A DNA stretch of 64,000 nucleotides from Podospora pseudocomata (taxonomy: Eukaryota > Ascomycota > Sordariomycetes > Sordariales > Podosporaceae). Shown here piece after piece: positions 1 to 11,029 of the stretch. A model generated the notes under the pieces. The model had not been told where the DNA came from. It saw only the letters and a program-made list of their open reading frames with translations, and did no database searches. The stretch covers positions 1,674,001 to 1,738,000 of the forward strand of contig NW_026946365.1 of the NCBI RefSeq assembly GCF_035222375.1, in the 5' to 3' direction. Each line of letters starts with the position of its first letter. The first letter of the stretch is position 1. The translations under genes were made by a program, and so were the position numbers.

Positions 1-3000
1 GCCGGAAGTGGTGCCCATTCCCACCTGGCCAACGGCAGAATCCGATGAGGAGTCAGACAGGGTGCCCCCGACAGTCCTTGGCAACAAGTCTTTGGCTGAG
101 ATTCCGTTCGGGTACTCGGCATTCAGCGTGCTCGATTTGCCATCGAGTGGCAATCCTGATAGGAGCATTCCCAAGAAGCCAAAGGCTCAGCGCAACCCCA
201 GTTTCAAGGCGGTGCCAAAGGTGTTCAAGAAGGTTGTTGAAGGAGCCAAAGAGATCATCCAAGAGAGCCTCGAGCCACCACGGCCACCGCCGGCCGCTAA
301 CAAACCGGCCAGCATAGAGTCCTGGCTGAACAACACGGTTGATCCTTTTGTCCAGGCTTCGCCAACAACAGAAACAGCAACGGTCGCGGATACACAAATC
401 AGCAGCGAACCGCCCATAAGGGAATCGCGTGAGACACTGGAACCACCGGTAAAGCCCGAAAGTCGACCAGCTGCCGAGAAGCGGCCAAAGGAAGAAGAAA
501 AGAAGGCGAAGGAAAAAGAGGCAGCAGCACCGGCCCCTACACCATCTTCGAAAAGACCAAAGACCCCAAAGTCAGACAGTAGCAAGGGCAAGGCAAGCTC
601 GCAGGGCGAAGACAGCGATGCGACAGCGAAAAAGACGAAATCACCGGTCAACCAGGAGGGTCTGAAGAGGAGGCGGGCCACCAGAGGAGCTCCAGTTCCT
701 GCGAAATCTGGAGGGAAGAAGCCTCTTAGAGAAATCCTCAAAGATGCCTTCCGCGGTGAATCGGGCGGTTACAAGCTTCCCCCTGCAGTTTATCCCAGCT
801 GTGAGGCTTCCGAGTACGACGATGAGTACTCTGAGTACACGGAATCAGAAGTCAGCACAGAGCGCCCTGGGTCTTCCCACAAGAGGCCTATCTCGGACTA
901 CTCGTCATATTACTCGTCCAACTACGACTCACTCTTGTCTTCGGACGTGTCTGCTCAGGAGCCACCACGCAGAAGACCCCCTCCCGTCAATGGCGGCGGG
1001 CATGAATTGTCAACTATCATTTCCGAAGAGGCTAGTACCGTGAGCGCGACGGATACCATGTCCGAGATCTCTCACACCACCGTCACGCAACCCACAGCAA
1101 CACCACTCACAGAAAGAACTGAGCTCTCTCGTCACCGAAGTCACAGGGGAAGCCGGAAGGGCGGGAGCTTGAAACGCCGCCTCACCAAACATTCGGACAT
1201 GATATCAGTATTATCACTGCCTGACACGGGCGAAATCGTCCCGCCTAGTCGATCAAGAAGCGTAAAGTCCTCCCGCAGCCTCCACCGCAGGCCAAGCAGG
1301 GTGGACAGGGGCAGGATTGACGAGCTCCTAGACGAGTTTGCCGACGATGAGTACTTTTACCAGCGCGAGCTGAAGACCTTGGTGGACGGTGTGATTCCGG
1401 TGCTGTTGACACACGTCCTTCGCGGTGACAGCCTCTTTGGCCGTTCCGAGGCTGGCAGGAACAAGGCTGATGCCATGGCCAAGTCTGTGGTCAACATGGG
1501 TGTGGTGCTGGAGAAACTCAAGAGCTCCCATAAGCAGGTGCCGCTCGAGAACATTTATCACCTCCTGACGTGGATGGAGGATGTATCGCCGCTTTATGAC
1601 AGTTATGTTGACGTTTGGCGGCTTGGGTTTCAGGGTCTTATTATCAACCTTGCGCCCAAATTGAAGGGCATGAATGATAATGATTCGCTCTTGAACGCGC
1701 TGCCCATTAATGAGGATGGTGATATTATTGGGGAGAATGGGGAGAGGGTGGATGTGGCGTTTTTGTTGAAGAGGCCCCTGATTCGGCTCAAGTGGATGAC
1801 GAAATTCCTTAGGGTAAGTTGATACTGCTATATAGCTCTGGTCCTTTCAATTGTGAGAGGTGAGTGGGGGCGAAACTTGTTACTGATGTTGCCATGTCTA
1901 GGCTGCTGTGCTTGTCGTTAATACTTCTGACACGGAGCATCTGCTCTCGGTATTCGAGTCCCTCCAGGAAAAGGCTCGCAAGCGGCACCGAGAGGAGAAT
2001 GCTCGTATCACGGACGAGGATGCAAGAAATACGGACACCACTCGTGCTCGAGACCTGCGCACTCTGATGCCTCTTGATGGGGTGGGCATTGAGCAGACGC
2101 GCCAGGTCGCTGCGCTGGATGTGTTCGCGCTCGATCTGGACCATTCTACCGGGCAACGACTCGAGTGTCAAGTTGAGATGATTCACCGAGATAAGCCCGA
2201 TGTTCCTGCCGATAAAGGAGATGTTTTGATCAGGGAGATTGGCAACGATTCTAGATCGTGGCTACTGTTCCCACCTGTGCCCATGGCGTACATTTCTGCT
2301 CGTCCTAGCGAGACGGACCAGGCTCTGGTGGTCATGATTCGTGGAACCCACAATGGAGTGGAGTGGTATGAACTATTGAAGCTATCCACGAACAGTGAGG
2401 AGCAAATTACTTTTTGGCTGGATGTTCTGGGAAGCAGCCCCATGCCGCCACTCACTCGCCGGCGGCCAACAAGTGCTGTCATGGGCAGCACTTCGCCCAA
2501 GCCAGAAGATATTCCAGTTGGCGAACGCAAGCTTGGGTCTGATAGACCTACCACCCCTTCGCGTTACCGCCCACGAAATGTGGTGGAGTCTCTTCCCACC
2601 TCTCCTGCTCATGATGATGCAGATGTGTCGCCTGGGCGGACACCTACCAGAGCCACATTTGCGCAGCATCACCCGCCGGAGGAGAGAGATGAAGCTCGCT
2701 GGGAGGGCCCGTCATCCTACGACACCCCAAAAACCTCGAGGCCGGCACCCAACACGACCCCCTTTCGCGAGGATGGCGCCCCTCCTCCGCCTATCCACCG
2801 GACTCTTAGCAAAAAGTCCAACAAGCTTGCTCCCCCGGTTGATCTCAAGGTCACTCGAGTCAAGCGCCGAGGGTCGTCGCCGCTCAAGCACGAGTATCAC
2901 CCGTCCGATGTGTCGTCTGACAGCTCGACCGAGGTGAGCGAGGATTCAGAGTCTTCGTCGTCTTCCAGCGATGAGCTTGATGAGGATGAGGTGCCGGACA

Positions 3001-4385
3001 CGATCCCTGGGTACAGCATCAAGACCGCGCCGCAGGTCGCTTCCGTCGAGACGGTGGTGTCGGATGATAATAGCATCACGCCTGATCATTCCGCTTCGCA
3101 GGTCGGGGTTTCGAGCCAGGCGGCCGAGAAGCAAGAGGGGGAGGAGGGGCAGAAATTTGTGGCTTCTGTCTCGTATTGGTCTTCCAAAAAGGGGATGTGG
3201 AAGGATATTGTCAGCGGTGGCATGACGTCTATTGTTGTGCGTCCTGGTGTTATGGAGGTTCACCGGCTGAGCAAGGAGCAATCCAAGGCTTATCCTCTGC
3301 AGTCGTCGGGTACTTCAGAGGTGGACATTTCCCACCAGGACGCTGGGAGCAGCGCCCCGCTTATCGCGCTGATTCTTACGCCGGTGGTTATGATCCGCCG
3401 CAGCACGGCGCTGGATCTGGAAGTCAGGAGTGTGGCTTCGCCCGAGTCGAGGCTCAAGACTGACAGCACGATGTATCGGTTCCGCGCTGGGACGCAGACG
3501 GAAGCGCACAGTTTGTATGAGGCGGTTCACTTGAGCAGGTTGAATAATGCTAGGTACATTCAGCTTGCCGAAGAGGCAAGAGTCAGATCGTTCGGCACGG
3601 CGACGGGGGTTCCCGGGGAGGGGAGTGCGGATGGGGACGGGAGCAGCAGGAGACGGAGCTGGTTCGGGAGGAAGAATTCTTACCGGGCGAGCACGCGGGC
3701 GCCGAGCGTGTCGCAGCATAGCATGTCGAGCACCATCTCGGCGGGGAGCTTTTTGAGGAGGCTGCTGGGAGGGGGGAACAATACCTTTAATATTGAGGAG
3801 TCGACGTTGGATAAGCCGCCTAGGATGAGCACGGGCACTGTCGGGTACTCGTCTGGTGCTTCTTCCGGGGAGGGGGCGAGCACGCCGCCCAGGAGCGTCA
3901 ACATGTCGTTGTCGGGGTCTGCCTCCCGGGCGTGGTCGACGGGGTTGGCGAAGCCTTTCAGTCCTGATCAGCCGTTGGAGATTCGCTGCCATCTTAATGT
4001 GCAGAATAATCGGTGGTTGGACAAGGGGGATTGCATCCTGCACATCTCGCGCCCGCCTCCGGGAGTCAGGCAGGAGCTTTCGCTTTATCATGGGTTGGAG
4101 AAGAGGATCATTGTTACGCATGCGAGCAAGAAGGTGGGGGATAAGCCGTTGATACTGCTGGATGCGGTGCTGGGGAGCAAGTGCTTTAGTCTTTTGGGGA
4201 GCAAGGGGGTGATGTGCTCTGTGTGGGAGGACTTGAGGGATGAGGAGGGGAATGTGGGTGTTGCACCGAGGATGGGGGGTTTGAGCGGACGGGTGACGAA
4301 GTGGTGTTTTCAGTGTAGGAATAGTCAGCAGGCGGATTGGATCATGTGGCTCGTCACGGCGGAGGTGGAGGGGTTGGTTGTTTAG
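1..4385 (+). CDS. DH/PH-like putative Rho guanine nucleotide exchange factor, 5' partial
   Basis: The reading frame is open to the left edge and its first listed codon is GTG, so the 5' end lies outside the window. Exons are <1-1813 and 1902-4385; an 88-bp phase-0 intron (GTAAGT...CTAG) interrupts the DH-like region. About 1431 residues are visible. The first 430 are Lys/Pro/Ser-rich and probably disordered. A DH-like helical segment follows (starting near RIDELLDEF, with YFYQRELKTLVDGVIPVLL), then a PH-like segment (LDVFALDLD... to ITFWLDVLG). After a long Ser-rich linker come two more PH-like folds, near ASVSYWSSKKGMWKDIV and near RCHLNVQNNRWLDKGDC. This resembles a fungal family with a divergent DH domain, presumably acting on a Rho/Cdc42 GTPase at the cell cortex. 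The family assignment comes from motif appearance and the GTPase target is not visible. The stop is TAG at 4383-4385, followed by a long in-frame extension. Confidence 0.7.
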
Positions 4386-4694
4386 GGGGTGGCGGGCCCT
4401 TTTGCCTCTGGGGGTGGTAAAGGGAGTGCGAACAAGGAAAGGGGGAGTGTAGATGGGGCGAGCTTGGGGAGGAGTAGTAGCAGTGGTGGGGGCGGTGGGA
4501 GCATAACGCTTGTGGGGAGTGGAGGGGGGAGTAGTGGTATTACCCTTGTTGGGAGTGGGAGTGGGAATAGTTCGGGGAGGAGGGTTAGTTTGAGCCGGAG
4601 TAGGAGTGGGAGTGGGAGTAACAAGGGGAGGGAGGTGTTGCTGATGGGGATGCAGAGGTTGAGGGGGGTTAATAGATGGAGTGTGAATTGGTGA
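4386..4694 (+). other. In-frame 102-codon extension after the TAG stop of the DH/PH-like gene
   Basis: The frame stays open for 102 sense codons directly after the TAG and ends at the TGA at 4692-4694. The predicted peptide is rich in Gly and Ser and ends in a more ordinary tail (LLMGMQRLRGVNRWSVNW). No plausible intron removes the stop. It may be 3' UTR that is open by chance because the strand is G-rich, a recent stop gain, or readthrough product. Confidence 0.3.
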
Positions 4695-5279
4695 AAGTTA
4701 ATTACATATTATGGGGTGGGGGAGGGTTTACTTGTTTATAATCATGCTATTCGAAAGGGGGGGAGGAGGCATGCGTGCATGGTGGGTGTGTTTGGAGGGG
4801 GTTTATTACGGATTTTTGGGATACCCACATACAGGCAGTCATGAAAGCATTAGGAGGAGGGGGGGGGGCGGTCGGGGTTTCTCTGTTTAGTTTGATGGGC
4901 ATTGCATGCGTGGCTTACATGAACATACCCGAATCTTTAAAAAAGTTTTTGTTGTATTTTGAGGGTTAAGTTTGCTAGATGTGAGATGGTTGTGATTGTG
5001 ATTGGGCAAAGTATGGAAGGTAGTTGAGGTAGTCATGAAGTTGAGACGATGATCGAAGTGTTCAAAGTGTCTGAGGTACCTTTTATCGTCTCTCGTATTC
5101 AGGACGAAAAAGGGACAAGGCACCGAACAGTTGAAGACAAATAATACCAAGATCTCACTTGCTCAACGAGAACTGATTAACCTGGTCAAAATTACCATCA
5201 CACACCACACCATGGCTATTAATTACATTACATGACAGGGCATCTCTGTCTGCTTTTTCTGCATCTCAGTCCCCCCCCT
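4695..5279. other. Convergent intergenic region
   Basis: This is the 3' flank shared by the DH/PH-like gene (plus) and the FAD oxidase (minus). It contains G-rich runs (near 4755 and 4860) and no supported coding sequence. Confidence 0.5.
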
Positions 5280-7108
5280 TCACCACCAAATACTAGCCTT
5301 GCACATCCTCCCATCCGTCTGCTCGTTCACCTTCCACCTCTCACTCCCCACCGCGTTCCTCGCGTAAAAGAACCCCTCGGGGTCATACCTCAGCTTGATG
5401 GCCATCAACCTCGCGTAATTAGTCCCAAAGAACTCCCTCTGGAACCTCGGCTGCTGGAAGTCGGCCTCGTTCATGTACGCGCCCGAGTTGGGGGTGATGC
5501 TCTCAATCGCGGGCATGATGTCCTCGGTCATGAGCTTCTGGTTGGCAATCATGTCGTTCCACTTGGCAGGGTCAAAGCTCCAATCGGTGGTCAGAGTGGC
5601 GTGGACGAGCGTCTTTCTCCAGGCGGGGAGGACGGCGTTGGCCGAGTTGCGGCCAAAGGAGGAGACGTCGGTGCCGACGCCGATGAAGGTGACGCCCTTC
5701 TCGGCGATATAGCGCGAGGTCTGGGAGAGCTTGGCGGGGGTCTTGGTGAAGGTGTCGCGGGGGATGAGGCGGCCGCCGTACTGGGCGATGCCGATCTGAA
5801 TGGCGCCGATGGGGAGGGGGCCAAAGTATTGGTCGTAGTGGTCGTAGTAGTTGACCGACTCGGAGTAGGCCGCGTTGAAGTTGACGCCGAGGGAGGTGAG
5901 GTTGGCGAGGAAGGGGGCCATGATGGTCTCGACTTGGGCAGCGGTCTTGTTGTAGGCGGTGACGGGGGCGATCATGAAGAAGTTGGAGGTGAAGTAGTAG
6001 ACCACCATGGTGCCGGCGTCGACCATGGCGGGGAGGGCGGCGTGGAAGGCGTCGATGCCCTTGTAGAAGGTCTCGGTGGGGTTGTTGGCGGCGAAGAAGG
6101 AGACGGTGGCACCGCCGACGTAGCTGTCGGGGAAGGTCTTGAGGGTAACGCTGACGACGACGCCGTAGTTTCCAGGGCCACCACCGGAGAGAGCCCAGTA
6201 GAGGTCCGAGTTTCTGGTACGGGACGCGGTGAGGAGTTGGCCAGAGGCGGTGACGACCTCCCACTCGAGGGTGTTATCGGCGGAGAGACCGAAAGATGTG
6301 CTCAGGGCGGAGTGACCACCACCCTGTGTATAGCCACCAGCAGGGCCGACAGTAGGACATTCACCACCGACAACGATCTGGTTGACCTTGAGGCCTTCGT
6401 TGAGAAGGTCAAAGCCTTGGACACCGGCTCCGATCTTGACGGCAGTACCCTTGTAGTACTTGTCATTGTAGTTCTTCCACTCAATGCTCTTCATCTTGTG
6501 GGTCCAGACAGACAGAGCACCGGCACCGGTAGACCGGGCAAGGTAGTCATGACCAGTGTTGCGGACGACGAAGCGGATGTTCTTTCTCCTGGCAAAGTTG
6601 ATGGTAGCAATGATGTCCTGAGCAGTCTCAGCAGCGACTGCATATCTGACATAGTTGCCCAGTGTGCACGGCTTGCCCTGAGCAGTGAAGGGGTCACAGC
6701 TCTGGTTGGCAAAGAAAGGGGCCATGATGGAAGCCGAGTCATTCATGCTGCCAGGGGTGTCAGCAGCGTCAGCAGCACGGTGGTTGTTGGACGATCGACT
6801 TACTGAATGTCGGGCATCTGCCAGCCATCACGCAATTGTTGACATCTGACGGGGTCGTAGTTGGGATCATGGCAGGCCTGGGCGAGTGGGACCGTGGCGA
6901 TCAGCTTTCCACCGACTGTCCGGTTGAAGTTGTTCCACTCGTTGGTAGAGGGCCAGCACGAGTCGCCTGGGAAGCACTTGCACCGAGGGCCGAAGAGGAA
7001 GGATTCCAGAGAAAAGGTGGCCGAGTTGGGGTCCAGGCCGAGGATGCTGTCGTCCTGGGCCAAGGTGCCGGCAGCCAAGAGGCCAGCGGCAAGGAAGATG
7101 GACTTCAT
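5280..7108 (-). CDS. Secreted FAD-linked oxidase, berberine-bridge (BBE)/isoamyl-alcohol-oxidase type
   Basis: Two exons, 7108-6804 and 6747-5280, are joined over a 56-bp intron (GTAAGT...GCAG) and give about 589 residues. The start is the ATG preceding MKSIFLAAGLLAAGTLAQ, a clear signal peptide. A Cys-containing segment CKCFPGDSCWP near residue 43 is typical of fungal secreted members. The FAD-binding PCMH domain has RNTGHDYL, whose His is the usual 8-alpha-histidyl FAD attachment. It also has GGECPTVGPAGG followed by GGGHS, whose Cys is the usual second (6-S-cysteinyl) link, so bicovalent flavin is likely. The C-terminal BBE motif is NYARLMAIKLRYDP, with FFYARNAVG after it. The enzyme would oxidise an alcohol, sugar or metabolite with O2 outside the cell. 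The substrate cannot be read from sequence, and no biosynthetic cluster surrounds it. Confidence 0.9.
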
Positions 7109-8440
7109 GTTGTTGTTTTTGGTGGAGGAAGCGAATGGACAGAAGTGGCAGTCAATCGGGAATTAAAGAAAGACAGAAGTGACTGAAGTGGGGGGAGGCG
7201 AAGATCTCCTGAGGGAGAAAACATGTTGCAGGAGGACAGCAAGCCAACCATCAAGTCAAGACTTTTAAAGAGATCTTCCATCTACAATGGAGCGTCGTAA
7301 ATCACGGCCGGGCTATCGGGACAGTCCGCGAAAGGGGTTAGTAATTCGTAGACTGGAGAATAGTTCATCTGTTGGTCTGAATTCGTGGGGAAAAGGCCTG
7401 AGGTGTGTCGGGGTGCCATGGAGAACGCATGGACCAAATCTCGGCCAGCTGCTTCTCTGACGGGGGGCCATGGCTGGGGTCAGTGGTTGGTTCCGACTTG
7501 GCTTGATCTCTGCTAGTTTGCGCTCGATGTTTATACTATCAGGCTAGGTGATGGTCAAGACGTCAAACTATCCTGCAGCTGAGAATGTCTGGAGTGTAGA
7601 TTAGAGACGAGTGCGATACTGAGGCGAGGTGCATGCTTGAAAGGGAGGGTGTTCGGTTACACGTTCGATGCCACATGGCAAATGGGTGAGATGAACCATG
7701 AACCAACAAGCTCAGGCACGACCAGATCTTGGGGACGCTGCGGTGCTTTCATCAACCGAGGCCTCGGCACATTCCGCTGTAGCTGTAACCCGTAATCATA
7801 TAACGAGCCCGCTGCCCACTTCTTTTGTGATGAATCGCATTTCGTTATGGTCAGCAGAAATGTTGCGCTGCGGCTTCCCCGGAACCGGAAAGTCTTATCG
7901 TGACCTTGTCGTCAAGGACAAGGCTATTATTGTTTTACAACGTGGAATCAAAAAATAGACACAGTTTCTTCCAAGACGCCGGCGTCGACCCCCACACAGA
8001 AGCGATAAACTTTTTCTTTTTCTGCGCGCCGAAGAGGCTGGCCAAGGGTCGTCATTATGCGAGGGATGAGGATGAATAAGATTGGTGTGCTTACCCAGGG
8101 TTGATAGTGGGAAAGACCGGCCCCCACTCAGTGACCCTGGTTTTCTACGTAGCTTGTTTCCGCCTGGATCGTGGAGCGCCCGGGAACACTGGGGGCCGTT
8201 CCTAGCCTCGCTAGCCTCAGCCGCAAGGGTTCTTTTGTTCTTTGCCAAACAGCGCGATCCAACGTCGTCCATATCACGTCACACACGATATTGCAACCTG
8301 CGGTGCCAGAACACTCGAGAAAAAGCAACCGTCAACCAGAGAGAGACACTGTTCAACATTCGAGGAGAATGCCTCTCTCTTATCAGCAATTCTCTCGTTG
8401 CCTTCAATAGTTCACAATATGCAGCCAAATCACCCAGCAG

Positions 8441-8480
8441 TCACCCAGTCACCCAGTCACCCAGTCACCCAGTCACCCAG
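8441..8480 (+). repeat. 8-bp tandem repeat (TCACCCAG)n
   Basis: Five perfect head-to-tail copies of TCACCCAG lie here, preceded by one imperfect copy at 8430-8440. It is non-coding. Confidence 0.9.
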
Positions 8481-9562
8481 TTTGGTGAGAGACAGGGAAG
8501 GGCCCACCATCTTGCAGTTTGCCGGGGGCAGACTCAAATCTAACCATGCATCATCCCCGGAGCGAGCGCCGCACCTGGAAACAAACCCCGCAGTTGCCCG
8601 CCCTTCTCGTCCGCCAACACCAACGGCGTCGTGAGCGTCCAATCCACTCTGATCGTGGCAGCTCATCGCCATCATCCAAAGTGGAGGCCCGAGGCGACGA
8701 TCCCGCCTTCCGGAAGGGGGCACTTCCCCTCGGCCACCTTCCCGGATGAGTGATTTTTGATTAATGGCCCTAATTTGGGGGCGTCGAGCTCGAGCCTGCT
8801 AGTTGCTGCTGAGAGGAAGGAAGAGGTAAGGGGCAGAATAGACAGAAGGAAGGGGCAGAAGGACACTCCCACCGCCGGCACTTCAAAAAGATTCGCTACC
8901 ATACCATGGAAACCCTGACTCGAACACGAAAGAAGACGAGGCGATCGGATGGATGATCCCGTGGCATTCTTCTCAACCTCCATGGGCCGATCCTGTGATA
9001 GAAACTCGGTGTACTCCACTGACCACGACAACAGTGTGCCACTCGCATCAACTGTGGCAGCCAAGCAGCCATGCTCACTGTTTCTTGAAAAAAACACCCC
9101 CCCGTGATCCCCTACACGCACATCCCGCGCAGTGGTATCTGAGGTGGCTCTCCTTGATCTTCGCGGCCTTGAAGAGCCCAGCGTGTGGCGCACCCTCGGC
9201 CAACGCACCGATTGGTGAATAGACAAACACCCCCAGAGCAAGAGACCCGAAACCCCTGCCAAGTGACCGACTTCTCTTTCCCAGAGAGCATGATGCAACG
9301 CTTTCTGCATGGTTTCTGAATTCGATTCGGGCCTGCCGTTACAACAGTGGCAGAATCCCCTGCCCGCTTGCTGCGTTGCCTTGACCTCTCTCCTAAACCT
9401 GCTACCTAGCATAGATTGTATAGGTCCAAGGGGGCGTCAATATTCGTCTCTGATACAGAGAAACATGCACATACCACCTCGAGGATAGCACGCTTGTACG
9501 GTGTATATCCCTCCTCCTGCCTCCCCGAGACGTCGTGGGTTTCGAGGGCCTCGTCTGAACTT

Positions 9563-9619
9563 TCGTCTCGTCTTGTCTCGTCTCGTCTCGTCTCGTTTCG
9601 TCTTGTCTCGTCTCGTCTC
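9563..9619 (+). repeat. Pentanucleotide (GTCTC)n tract upstream of the 7TM gene
   Basis: Roughly eleven units of GTCTC/GTTTC/GTCTT run about 80 bp upstream of the start codon of the PTH11-like gene, so the tract probably lies in its 5' UTR or core promoter. The pyrimidine bias fits fungal promoters. Confidence 0.85.
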
Positions 9620-9698
9620 TGGTTCTCGACGCTCTCCGTCCGACGTGCAGATCAACCACCATCTCTGGTCTCGAACCCTCCCGAAATCGTCAGTCAAC

Positions 9699-11029
9699 AT
9701 GGGCTGGACATTCAACACCAGGGACCCGGATGCCCCTACCATTGGACCGTTGATCACTGGAGTTTCAGCTGCTCTCACCTTTGTCTCTCTCATGACGGTA
9801 TGTCTCCGGGTCTATGTTCGGGCTGCCATGATCAAAGCCTTCGGTGTCGGTAAGACTCCCACGCGAGATTTGGATGTGTCGATATCGCCTCTAACCTAGT
9901 TGTCCACTCACAGATGACTACCTAATTCTCATCACTTGGGTGTGTGCGGCTGGCTTTGCCGTCGTCACCATTGTTCGTGAGTATCCTCGAAGAAGAAACA
10001 CCAAGCAGCGAAGAAGAAAAGAAAAGCACTAACATCTCGGCTGTCCAGAAACAAAATGGGGCCTGGGTCTACGGAACATTGATGACTTGCCCCCCGAAAA
10101 TATTTATAACTTTGGGCTTGTCAGTGTGCCACCATCAACCTAGCAAAGAAAATCATCATGAGGCTAACCGCCATCACCAACAGATTCAATACATGGGCGC
10201 ACCATTCTACATCAGCAGTATCTTGGGCTTCAAACTAGCCCTGCTGTTCTCCTACCTTCGCTTCATCCCTAAGGGTATCTACCGATACATGACCATTGGC
10301 GTCATCGTCGCCTGCTGTCTCTTCCACCTTTCTTTTCTCATCGTTCAGATCAACCTCTGCCAGCCAATCGCTTTACAATGGGACCCAACCATCACAGAAG
10401 GATCCTGCATCAAGGGAGTGCCCTTCTACACCAGCATGGCCTCCCTCACCATCGTCTTTGACGTTATTGTGTAAGGCCCTCTTCCCTCCAACCCAGCCTA
10501 GACCCGTCACTGACTGTTTTTCCCCTGTAGTATGCTCACCCCCTTCCCCGTCCTCGTCAAATCCCGCATCCAAAACCGCAAAAAGCTCGTCCTCCTCGGC
10601 CTCTTTGGTCTCGGCCTCTTCATCACCGTCATCCAAATCATCCGCATCCAAACCGTCAAGCAATTGGCCAACTACCTCGACTCGGCCCCGTTGATCCTCT
10701 GGTCCGCCGTGGAAAACAATCTCGGTATCATCGTCGCCAACGTGCCCACCCTCGCCCCGCTGGTCAAGTACTACAATGAGAAATCCACCGGTGGAGGAAG
10801 TGGTCTCCGCTCCAAGAAGACTGGTTACGCCTCCCAGGACGTCGGCTCGAGATATGCGATGAGGACGTGGAAGAGCAACAGGTCCAAGGCGTTGGAATTG
10901 GGCAGTGTGCATGATGCTACGGACGGGAGTTTTGAGGGGCATGTGATGAAGGGGAATACCAGCACCGAGATGATTTTGGATCATGAGGGGATTACGAAGA
11001 AGGTGGAGGTTGTTATTACTCGCAACTAG
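9699..11029 (+). CDS. PTH11/rhodopsin-domain-like seven-transmembrane protein
   Basis: Five exons were placed from reading frame and splice sites: 9699-9849, 9914-9976, 10049-10119, 10184-10470 and 10531-11029, totalling 1071 nt and 356 residues. The third donor is a non-consensus GTCAGT, but only this choice keeps the frame (NFGL then IQYMGAPFY). The protein begins with a short N-terminus and TM1 (ITGVSAALTFVSLMTVCLRV). The conserved DDYLILITW follows, then five further hydrophobic segments ending near GIIVANVPTLAPLV, and a hydrophilic tail of about 90 residues. No CFEM domain precedes the TM block. Known relatives include Pth11-like receptors that sense surfaces or nutrients in plant-associated fungi, but most family members are uncharacterised. 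It acts in a membrane, and no ligand can be inferred. Confidence 0.85.

Larger units (their letters stand above)
7109..9698. other. 2.6-kb intergenic region between divergent oxidase and PTH11-like genes
   Basis: It contains the promoters of the minus-strand oxidase (left) and the plus-strand membrane protein (right). Open frames here (for example 8672-9412 minus) have no recognisable domain. Two simple tandem repeats are annotated separately. Confidence 0.5.

Noticed and set aside
5232-6806. 524-codon plus-strand open frame
   Set aside because: It is antisense to the FAD oxidase and its composition (Gly/Val/Asp-rich) is the mirror of that gene's codon bias. No domain is visible.
8672-9412. 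246-codon minus-strand open frame
   Set aside because: No domain, signal or splice pattern; it overlaps probable promoter sequence of the 7TM gene.
9563-9619. CRISPR-like repetition
   Set aside because: The units are contiguous pentanucleotides with no spacers, and the genome is eukaryotic.
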